A DNA stretch of 64,000 nt, taken from NCBI RefSeq assembly GCF_005116715.1, contig NZ_SWCI01000007.1, positions 161,716 through 225,715 on the forward strand, given 5' to 3'. Positions 57,234 through 64,000 of this stretch are shown one piece after another. Made by a program: the position numbers and the translations under genes. Source of the stretch: Ferrimonas sediminicola (GTDB lineage: Bacteria > Pseudomonadota > Gammaproteobacteria > Enterobacterales > Shewanellaceae). The stretch's first letter is position 1; every line of letters begins with the position of its first letter. The notes beneath the pieces were generated by a model. That model was not told the DNA's origin, made no database searches, and saw only the letters and a program-made list of their open reading frames with translations.

Positions 57234-60196
57234 TAACTGTCTCCGTCATCAGGCGGCATCCGGCCGGAGCCGTCAGCCAGCCATTGTCGCAACTGGTCGG
57301 CGGGCATGGGGCGCCCATAGAGGAAGCCCTGGAAGATCTGGCATCCCATCTGCTCCAACAGAGTCCTCTGCTGCTCGGTTTCGATCCCCTCTGCGATCAC
57401 CCCCAGGTGCATGTGCTGGCCAATGGCGATCATCGACTCCAGCAGGGGATGGCTGTGGCCCTGAGCCAGTTCATTGATGAAGGATTTGTCGATCTTCAGT
57501 TCGTCCAGCGGCAGGTCTTTGAGATAGGCCAGGGAGGAGTACCCGGTGCCGAAGTCGTCCAGTGACACCTGAAATCCGGCACCCCGGATCTGTTGGAGTT
57601 TGCTGATGGTCTCTGGGAGATCCTGCAACAGGGCGGTTTCGGTCAGTTCCAGTACGAAACGATGGCTGTCGACTCCGGCGTTGGCTTGGAGGGTCAATAG
57701 CTGTTCCACAAAGTCGCGTTGGGCAAACTGCCAAGCGGAGACATTGATGGAGATCCGGTTCGGACAACACCCCTGACGTTGCCAGAGTACGGCCTGGGCG
57801 AAGACCGCCGAGAACACCCAGTTGCCCAGCCTGAGGATGAGGCCGGTCTCCTCGGCCACGGAGATAAAGCTGTCGGGGGAGATGAGGCGGCCATCCTTGC
57901 GCTTCCAGCGAAGCAGGGCTTCCACGCCAACAAGCTCGCCGTTGCTGCGGACCTGGGGCTGGAAATGGAGCTCGAGTCCGTTTCCTTCTAAGGCGTCGCG
58001 CAGGCCCCGTTCAATCTGAATTCGCGCATTGACCTTCTCCTGCAGTTCAGCGCGGAACATCACATACTGGTGGCGGCCATTGCTCTTTGCCTGGTACAGG
58101 GCGATGTCGGCGAACCGCAACAGGTCCAGCTCGGTTGGTCTTGGGGTGGGCAGACCCTCGGGGTAGAGCACCACGCCGATGCTGCAGCCGGCATTGAGCA
58201 GCCGATGGCCTACCTGCAGCGGCTTGGTCATCAGGGCAATCAGCCTGTCGGCCATGGCCTGTGCCTGGGCCTCCTCCTGATCCGGCTCACAGCAGTGCAC
58301 CACCACGAACTCGTCTCCGCCCATGCGGGCGACGAAGATCGACTCGTCCAGGTGTTCTCTGAGTCGTCGACCCACCCCGCGAATCACCTCGTCGCCCACA
58401 TCGTGCCCCAGGGTGTCGTTGATGGTCTTGAAGTGGTCCAGGTCCAGCAGGTACATGGCGGCGCCCACCCCTTTGAGCCGGCACTGCTCCAGGTTGTCCC
58501 TCAAATGCTCGTGGAGCAGGGCCCGGTTGGGCAGTCGGGTCAGGTAATCCTGATAGGCCATTTGCCGCATCTTCAGCTCGGCATCTTGCCGTTGCAGCTC
58601 GGCACCGGCGCGGGCGGCAAAGATTTCGAGAATCTCCTGCACCTGCCGCACCTGGATCAGTGGTTTCGTGTCCATTACCACCATGATGCCGATGGGCTGG
58701 TTCTGCCGATCCTGTATGGGCGTGCCGATGTAGGACTCGATGCCCAGATCCTGCAGTATAAGGTCGTGGGGAAACAGCCTCTGTACGTCGTTCTCGTAGA
58801 CGCAGGTGTGGCGGCCGACGACGTTGGCACAGGGGGTGTCGGCCAGATCATAACTTAAGTTATCAATGATACGGCCCTCTGAGCAGAGGGAGTAGGTGGT
58901 GATACGGCTCCAGCTTCCCTTCTCCGCTTGCAGGCCGATGAAGGCCATCTTTGCATCGAACAGGTTGGCCAGGGCCAGAACCAGGTTGTCGAAGAACTGC
59001 AGGCCGCACTCGCCGGACAGCCCCCGGGCTATCCCCTCAACGGCCAGGACGGCGTTAAATTCACTGGTGACATCCTGGTGGTAGATGACCAGGGCAAAGG
59101 TACCTCCTGCAGCGGTTCTCAGGGGGTAGGCCCGGAAACGGACCCAGGCGCTCTGCTCCGGTGTCAGGCCGGCATACACTTCACCCCGCTTTAGCTCCAG
59201 GGTGGCGATATCCCGGTGTTCCCCCTGGGGCAGATCGGCAAAGTAGATCTCCAGGTCCAGGTCGTTGAGATCCAGCAGGTCCAACAGGCAACCCTGTTGG
59301 TCATCACAAAGGTCCCGTTGCCAGAAGCGGCGACTGGCGAGGTTGGTTTTCACCACCTTGCCATCGAGGTTGACCACCTGGATGCAGGAGGGAGACTGAT
59401 CGACCACCATCTCCCACTGCTGCTGCTCCGGCAGCAGGCCGAGACAGGGCAGCTGCGCCTTGGCAGAACCGGATGGGTGGGGAGGACCGCCTTCCCGCAG
59501 GATGATCTGTGCCATCGTCATGGCCGTGAGGAACCAGGCCAGCCCCGACACATCGAGCCAGTAAAGGGTGGCGGAATCCGCTAGCCACTGGCCCAGTATC
59601 ACAATGGGCGGGATCGCCAGCGCCACACTCAGGTGTTGGGCGGTCCGGATGCGCCCCTCCAGAGCGATGCGGCGGCACCGCAACCCACCCCATATCGCCA
59701 GTGACAGGGCGATGCCCAGGGTCAGCAGTGCTCCTAACCCTGGTGTGCCCCTGAGTAGGTAGACGGTTTCCCCCCAAGGCAGCGGCGCTGGTTCATAGAG
59801 TAGTTGTGAACCCACTCTGAGGGAGAAGGAACCCTGCATGTTGAGCAGGAACAGCCCGAGGCAGGCGGCGCCCAATCCCAGTGCCCATGGCGTCATCCGC
59901 CTCTGTCTGCTGATGTAGGCGACCAGCAGAAACAGGCTCAACAGGATCCCGGGAAGCAGGGCAGTTTGGCACTTCATGATGGTGTTGTGCAGCTCCAGCT
60001 CGGCCTTGGGCAGGGTGAAGGCGTAACACAGCTGATGACCGGCCACCAACATCACTAGGGCAACGCAGGCCAGTCGCTCGCGCCATTTGCCAGGGGGTGA
60101 CTGGAGTGACAGGAGCTGCAAGGTGACATACAGGGACACGCCAATCGATCCAATGCTCAACAGCACGGTGATGGGGAGGCTGCTTGTTTCGGCCAT
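57233..60196 (-). CDS. Membrane-bound PAS-GAF-GGDEF-EAL cyclic-di-GMP protein
   Basis: The 987-residue protein has about seven membrane helices (1-235), a PAS-like region (about 260-380), a GAF domain (about 385-540), a GGDEF domain with an intact GGDEF at 626-630 and an EAL domain (about 725-980) with intact EAL (759-761) and DDFGTGYSSLAYL. No RxxD inhibitory site precedes GGDEF. Both synthesis and breakdown of cyclic-di-GMP are therefore possible; which dominates cannot be read. It is a single gene. Confidence 0.93.
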   Translation of the reverse strand: MAETSSLPITVLLSIGSIGVSLYVTLQLLSLQSPPGKWRERLACVALVMLVAGHQLCYAFTLPKAELELHNTIMKCQTALLPGILLSLFLLVAYISRQRRMTPWALGLGAACLGLFLLNMQGSFSLRVGSQLLYEPAPLPWGETVYLLRGTPGLGALLTLGIALSLAIWGGLRCRRIALEGRIRTAQHLSVALAIPPIVILGQWLADSATLYWLDVSGLAWFLTAMTMAQIILREGGPPHPSGSAKAQLPCLGLLPEQQQWEMVVDQSPSCIQVVNLDGKVVKTNLASRRFWQRDLCDDQQGCLLDLLDLNDLDLEIYFADLPQGEHRDIATLELKRGEVYAGLTPEQSAWVRFRAYPLRTAAGGTFALVIYHQDVTSEFNAVLAVEGIARGLSGECGLQFFDNLVLALANLFDAKMAFIGLQAEKGSWSRITTYSLCSEGRIIDNLSYDLADTPCANVVGRHTCVYENDVQRLFPHDLILQDLGIESYIGTPIQDRQNQPIGIMVVMDTKPLIQVRQVQEILEIFAARAGAELQRQDAELKMRQMAYQDYLTRLPNRALLHEHLRDNLEQCRLKGVGAAMYLLDLDHFKTINDTLGHDVGDEVIRGVGRRLREHLDESIFVARMGGDEFVVVHCCEPDQEEAQAQAMADRLIALMTKPLQVGHRLLNAGCSIGVVLYPEGLPTPRPTELDLLRFADIALYQAKSNGRHQYVMFRAELQEKVNARIQIERGLRDALEGNGLELHFQPQVRSNGELVGVEALLRWKRKDGRLISPDSFISVAEETGLILRLGNWVFSAVFAQAVLWQRQGCCPNRISINVSAWQFAQRDFVEQLLTLQANAGVDSHRFVLELTETALLQDLPETISKLQQIRGAGFQVSLDDFGTGYSSLAYLKDLPLDELKIDKSFINELAQGHSHPLLESMIAIGQHMHLGVIAEGIETEQQRTLLEQMGCQIFQGFLYGRPMPADQLRQWLADGSGRMPPDDGDS

Positions 60197-60517
60197 AAAA
60201 GAGGGGCTGCCTTAGGTATTGTTAGAATTGGACTCTTACCCAGTGTAACAATAACTCAACATGGCGAATAGCCTGACAATGGCCTAAAACCCGGGAAAAA
60301 GAAGAGGTAAAACCACCTCTTTGACGGCAAGGAGTGGCATGGCGCGGGGCGCTGGCGTGGGCCACGGCGCGCCGGCGTCGCTGTGGCTGGTTTCTTCCTC
60401 TCGGATGGGCGTGTTGCACCCTTGTTGCCAGATCCCGCCCGTGGGCCGGCGTGGAATGGCGGAGCCCAGCTGGACCGATTACTCTGTCTGAGTCGATACT
60501 GAGGGAAAGGAGGAGCC
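60197..60517. other. Intergenic region upstream of amrA
   Basis: No gene is supported in these 321 bases. AAGAGGT/ACCTCTT at about 60304-60324 forms a hairpin that has a T-rich tail only on the minus strand, although no minus-strand gene lies upstream of it. Confidence 0.4.
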
Positions 60518-61084
60518 ATGGTACAGATTTCCCCACGACAACAACGACTCCTGCTGTCACTGGCGCGTTCGGCTATCGCGGCGAGGCTGGGCCGTGGCGA
60601 GCTGCTAGCCAAACCAGAGGAGGCGGGGGTATGGGATCAGCCCCTGGCCTGCTTTGTTACCCTGCATCAGGGCGAGGAGCTGCGTGGTTGCGTGGGGACC
60701 TTGGCACCCCATTATCCTCTGTGGCAGGCGGTAGAGAAGATGGCGGTGGCCGCCGCGTTTGAAGATGGACGTTTTCCTCCTCTGTCGCCGTCGGAACTGG
60801 ACCACACCGCCATAGCCATATCGGTTCTGACTCCGCCCGAGCCCATTGAGGCGCGGGGTGAGGATGAACTGCTGGCGCAGTTGCACCCGGGCCTCGATGG
60901 CCTGACTCTGGACTATGGCCGCCACCACGCGACCTTTTTGCCGGCGGTGTGGGATACGGTGTCCGACCCGAAAGCGTTTGTGGCTCACCTGAAAGTAAAG
61001 GCGGGCCTGTCTGCTCATACCTGGAGTGATGAGATGCGTTGGTCCCGTTATGGCACCCTGGCCTTCGGGGAAGACCCAGGCTAG
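60518..61084 (+). CDS. amrA: AmmeMemoRadiSam system protein A (AMMECR1 domain)
   Basis: The 188-residue protein has the AMMECR1 landmarks FVTLHQGEELRGCVGTLAP, AAAFEDGRFPPLSPSEL and GLTLDYGRHHATFLPAVWD. AAAGGAGGAG precedes the ATG at 60518. It is encoded with AmrS and AmrB as in the AmmeMemoRadiSam set, but AmrS lies on the opposite strand. The two stop codons share the bases CTAG (61081-61084). The biochemical function of the set is not known. Confidence 0.93.
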   Translation: MVQISPRQQRLLLSLARSAIAARLGRGELLAKPEEAGVWDQPLACFVTLHQGEELRGCVGTLAPHYPLWQAVEKMAVAAAFEDGRFPPLSPSELDHTAIAISVLTPPEPIEARGEDELLAQLHPGLDGLTLDYGRHHATFLPAVWDTVSDPKAFVAHLKVKAGLSAHTWSDEMRWSRYGTLAFGEDPG

Positions 61085-62202
61085 CCACAGTCGCGAATCC
61101 GCACCGGAATCCGCTGTCGACCGAAGTGGCCAGGCTCAGACTGAAACACCCCGGGTATGGGGTGGTGACACTGGGGACAATGGCCGTCAACCAGGTGCCA
61201 TTCTTCCAGTTGATACCAGTTGCGGCCAATCAACAGCTCGCCGCACTGGGGACAGAGGGTCGCGTCGCCCTGCCGATCATAGACATTGCCGGTGTACACA
61301 TAGTGAAGCCCGGCATCCAGGGCAAGTTTGCGCGCTTGCACCAGGGTGGACTTGGGCGTGGGCGGCTTGTCCATCATATGAAAGTCCGGATGGAAGGCCG
61401 AGAAATGCAGCGGAACCTCGGGGCCCAGATTGTCGACCAGCCATTGACACATCGACGCGATCTCCGCCGGCGAGTCGTTTTCACCGGGTATGATCAGGTT
61501 GGTTATCTCAAACCATACCGAGGTCTCCTGTTTTAGATAGAGGAGCGTGTCGAGCACCGCCTGAAGGTGGCCGTGGCACAGTTTACGGTAGAAGGCTTCG
61601 GTGAACCCCTTTAGATCGACATTGGCGGCATCCATGTGGCGGAAGAATGCCTCACGGGGGGCGGGGTCGATGTAGCCAGCGGTGACGGCAACAGACTTGA
61701 TACCAAGCTCTTTGCAGGCCAGGGCGGTATCGACGGCGTACTCCATGAAGATCACCGGATCGTTGTAGGTGAAGGCTACGCTGGCACACTGGTGTTGCTG
61801 CGCCGCCCGGGCCAGCTGTTCAGGGGTCGCCTCATCGGCCAGCGTATCCCACTGTCGGGATTTGCTGATATGCCAGTTTTGGCAGAATTCGCAACTCAGG
61901 TTACACCCAGCGGTTCCGAAGGAGAGGACTGAGGTTCCGGGAAGGAAATGATTGAGCGGCTTTTTCTCTATGGGATCGATACAGAAGCCGCTGGAACGGC
62001 CATAGCTGGTGAGAACGATGGCGTCATCAACGTTGGCTCTGATGTAGCAGGCGCCTCGCTTGCCCTCCCTAAGCTGACAGTGGCGGGGGCAGAGATCGCA
62101 CTGGACACGCCCATCCTCAAGCCGGTGCCAGTAGAGGGTGGGGTGTGCGCCGTTAAGAGTAGAGCGTGGTTCACCCATGGGGAAACTTCGCCTTTTTGAC
62201 AT
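61081..62202 (-). CDS. amrS: AmmeMemoRadiSam system radical SAM enzyme
   Basis: The 373-residue protein has an N-terminal cysteine-rich region (CDLCPRHCQLREGKRGACYIR), the radical SAM motif CNLSCEFC, and a C-terminal zinc-ribbon-like part (CPQCGELLIGRNWYQL and CPQCHHPIPG). It resembles pyruvate formate-lyase-activating enzymes, as is usual for this family. The start at 62202 has a weak AAGAGT site. It is divergent from amrB across 40 bp, and overlaps amrA tail to tail. Confidence 0.93.
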   Translation of the reverse strand: MSKRRSFPMGEPRSTLNGAHPTLYWHRLEDGRVQCDLCPRHCQLREGKRGACYIRANVDDAIVLTSYGRSSGFCIDPIEKKPLNHFLPGTSVLSFGTAGCNLSCEFCQNWHISKSRQWDTLADEATPEQLARAAQQHQCASVAFTYNDPVIFMEYAVDTALACKELGIKSVAVTAGYIDPAPREAFFRHMDAANVDLKGFTEAFYRKLCHGHLQAVLDTLLYLKQETSVWFEITNLIIPGENDSPAEIASMCQWLVDNLGPEVPLHFSAFHPDFHMMDKPPTPKSTLVQARKLALDAGLHYVYTGNVYDRQGDATLCPQCGELLIGRNWYQLEEWHLVDGHCPQCHHPIPGVFQSEPGHFGRQRIPVRIRDCG

Positions 62203-62242
62203 ACTCTTAAAAGTATACCTCTAAGACAGAGAGGAGGGAGTC

Positions 62243-63025
62243 ATGAATGTACGACCTGCTGCAGTATCCGGAAGCTTTTATCCTGCCGATGCCGTAGTGT
62301 TGAATCAGCAGCTCAACGATCTGATTCAGCCTACGTTCGCCCTTGGGGTGCCTAAGGCGATCATCGCCCCCCACGCCGGCCTGCAGTACTCAGGGCCTGT
62401 TGCGGGTCATCTCTATGGGTCGCTGGATGCGGTCGCCGCCAGGATCACCCGGGTTATCTTGCTGGGCCCCAGTCATCGAGTCGCCTTTGACGGGTTGGCG
62501 TTGCCGGAGTCCGATGCCTTCGCCACGCCGTTGGGCGACCTGGAGCTGGATGTGGCTTGCTGCCGGCACCTGGCCGAGATGAACGGTGTTGCCATTCGTC
62601 AGGATGCCCATGCCAGGGAGCACTCGCTGGAGGTGCAACTGCCCTTTATTCAGCACTGCTTCGAAAAGGCAAAACTGGTGCCTCTGGTGGTCGGTGATGC
62701 CTCCGCCTCTCTGGTAGCCAAGGTGCTGAAAAGGGTGTGGGGTGGGGACGAGACCCTGATAGTGGTCAGCTCCGATCTCAGCCACTTCCTGGATTACGAT
62801 CAGGCCAGGAGCAAAGATGGGCTGACCTGCCGGCAGATAGAAACGCTCCATGGCGGCTTGCATGGTGATCAAGCCTGTGGTTGCCGCGCCATCAATGGAC
62901 TAGTGCTGCTGGCCAAAGAGCGCGGCATGCAGATTCGTCGAGTCGAGTATCTGAACTCCGGTGATACCGCCGGTGATAAAGAAAGGGTTGTGGGATACGG
63001 TTCCTTTGCCTTGTATGAGGCGTAG
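62243..63025 (+). CDS. amrB: AmmeMemoRadiSam system protein B (MEMO1 family)
   Basis: The 260-residue protein begins VRPAAVSGSFYPADAV and has the MEMO-type metal/active-site segments IIAPHAGLQYSGP (about 41-53), LLGPSHRVAF, SSDLSHFLDYDQA and CGCRAINGLVLLA, a fold shared with extradiol dioxygenases. GAGGAGGG precedes the ATG at 62243. It completes the three-gene set with amrA and amrS. Confidence 0.93.
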   Translation: MNVRPAAVSGSFYPADAVVLNQQLNDLIQPTFALGVPKAIIAPHAGLQYSGPVAGHLYGSLDAVAARITRVILLGPSHRVAFDGLALPESDAFATPLGDLELDVACCRHLAEMNGVAIRQDAHAREHSLEVQLPFIQHCFEKAKLVPLVVGDASASLVAKVLKRVWGGDETLIVVSSDLSHFLDYDQARSKDGLTCRQIETLHGGLHGDQACGCRAINGLVLLAKERGMQIRRVEYLNSGDTAGDKERVVGYGSFALYEA

Positions 63026-63204
63026 GCCCACCGGCATGGCGCACCAGTCAGTGACGAGGAGTGGCCGGGGCCTCTTCTCATCCTTGTCTCGGGTGGCTGT
63101 ATAGATTTAAGCCCATGATTATTCAATTCTGTTTCTAAAAAAAGCGCGCCTGGCTACTTGGTGCTCAAACAGTGGTTGGATACGAAAATTTTGCACCTCT
63201 TTGG

Positions 63205-63233
63205 TTGACTCAGACAGCGGTGAGTTTTATTAT
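63205..63233 (+). promoter_or_regulatory. Promoter of the tRNA-fMet/tRNA-Asn unit
   Basis: TTGACT (63205-63210) and TATTAT (63228-63233) are separated by 17 bp and followed by the GC-rich discriminator GCGCCCC, as in stable RNA promoters. The bases from 63026 to here hold no gene. Confidence 0.8.
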
Positions 63234-63284
63234 GCGCCCCGCTTTCAGGGAATGGTCATCGGCCGTAACCTGGGGCGCAACGGA

Positions 63285-63361
<77 letters not shown>

Positions 63362-63397
63362 ATTTCTCTGGAGAGAGGGTAAACACTCGACACTCGA

Positions 63398-63450
63398 CCC
63401 CCCCCTCAGTTCAGTCGGCTTGAGATCATGTGGACTGTGATTGACAGGGA
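63398..63450 (+). pseudogene. Degenerate tRNA-Asn 5' part
   Basis: CCCCCTCAGTTCAGTCGG followed by GTGGACTGTGATTGAC resembles the acceptor, D arm and anticodon arm of the tRNA-Asn downstream, but the D stem and anticodon are destroyed and there is no 3' part. Confidence 0.65.
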
Positions 63451-63489
63451 GCGACCTCAGCGGTGAGGAGAAACACCGAAAATTGCGAT

Positions 63490-63565
63490 TCCCCCTTAGT
63501 TCAGTCGGTAGAACGGTGGACTGTTAATCCATATGTCGCTGGTTCAAGTCCAGCAGGGGGAGCCA
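63490..63565 (+). tRNA. tRNA-Asn (GTT), first copy
   Basis: The 76-base cloverleaf has acceptor TCCCCCT/AGGGGGA, anticodon GTT in CTGTTAA, T arm GCTGGTTCAAGTCCAGC and an encoded CCA. Confidence 0.97.
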
Positions 63566-63626
63566 CACTACTGGCTCAACTCGTAAAGAGTGCCGCGGTG
63601 CAGATTCTGTTGCCGCGACGCGACAA

Positions 63627-63680
63627 ATGTCGCTGAGCTGGGCGCCCCCGTTCACTCCAACAGGGGAGCCACACTACTGG
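63627..63680 (+). pseudogene. Degenerate tRNA-Asn 3' part with its flank
   Basis: ATGTCGCTG, then GTTCACTCC and CAACAGGGGAGCCA, copy pieces of the tRNA-Asn variable, T-arm and acceptor end, and the next bases (CACTACTGGC) copy the sequence that follows the intact gene. Confidence 0.65.
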
Positions 63681-63719
63681 CGTAACGAAACGACGAGTCG
63701 TTAGCGCTGACAATTCGGA

Positions 63720-63796
<77 letters not shown>

Positions 63797-63833
63797 ATTT
63801 CTCTGGAGAGAGGGTAAACACTCGACACTCGAT

Positions 63834-63885
63834 TCCCCCTCAGTTCAGTCGGCTTGAGATCATGTGGACTGTGATTGACAGGGAG
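63834..63885 (+). pseudogene. Degenerate tRNA-Asn 5' part, second copy
   Basis: It is the same relic as at 63398 with a better-kept first part (TTCCCCCTCAGTTCAGTCGG). Confidence 0.65.
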
Positions 63886-63923
63886 CGACCTCAGCGGTGA
63901 GGAGAAACACCGAAAATTGCGAT

Positions 63924-63999
63924 TCCCCCTTAGTTCAGTCGGTAGAACGGTGGACTGTTAATCCATATGTCGCTGGTTCAAGTCCAGCAGGGGGAGCCA
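63924..63999 (+). tRNA. tRNA-Asn (GTT), second copy
   Basis: It is identical to the copy at 63490-63565, offset by 434 bp, and ends at the window edge, so further copies may follow. Confidence 0.97.
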
Positions 64000-64000
64000 C

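Overview
The window is about 64 kb of GC-rich, gene-dense chromosome from a gammaproteobacterium. The gene content points to the Alteromonadales, in the neighbourhood of Ferrimonas or Shewanella: a HexR-controlled Entner-Doudoroff block, PsrA next to fadE, tusDCB-tusE beside yccA, rsxABCDGE-nth, a second EF-G and two different GAPDH genes. The genus is an inference from gene content and order. No phage, insertion sequence, integron or CRISPR array was seen.

Layout. 1-6.2 kb: the end of an AraC regulator, rimO, then a LysR regulator divergent from a tightly packed set made of a small membrane protein, an SbtA-type bicarbonate permease, purE and purK. 6.3-12 kb: a beta-CASP metallohydrolase, a chemoreceptor, yaiI and an ACE-like M2 lipoprotein peptidase. 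12.2-15.2 kb: psrA-fadE. 15.3-27.5 kb: a central-carbon block with pykA, hexR, zwf-pgl-edd-eda, gapA (followed by a duplicated and decayed copy of its own 3' end) and a long GAPDH (gapB). HexR-like operators lie before zwf, gapA and gapB. 27.5-31.4 kb: tusDCB-tusE, yccA, two small genes, and tRNA-Ser followed by two 158-bp repeats that each end in a copy of the tRNA 3' end. 31.8-46.1 kb: a second EF-G, an iodotyrosine-deiodinase-like flavoprotein, two regulator remnants joined head to head, aidB, a dCache chemoreceptor, a large unknown exported protein, an AraC/MFS pair, LysR and LysE genes, a CRP-preceded 27-residue membrane peptide and a broken PIN-like gene.

46.2-64 kb: a yjfL-ygiB-ygiC operon, a YfeZ-like gene, the complete rsxABCDGE-nth operon, an EamA transporter, a five-part GGDEF/EAL protein, the three AmmeMemoRadiSam genes, and a tandemly duplicated initiator tRNA-Met/tRNA-Asn unit with decayed tRNA-Asn pieces between the intact genes.

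How the parts connect. HexR, a sensor of Entner-Doudoroff intermediates in related bacteria, sits beside its own target operon and has candidate sites at both GAPDH genes. PurK consumes bicarbonate, and the permease encoded 18 bp upstream of purE could supply it. The tRNA loci show repeated recombination through tRNA 3' ends, similar in kind to the tyrT/rtT repeats of Escherichia coli. The strongest candidates for something undescribed are the tRNA-Ser repeat RNA, the permease-purEK coupling and the small membrane peptides.
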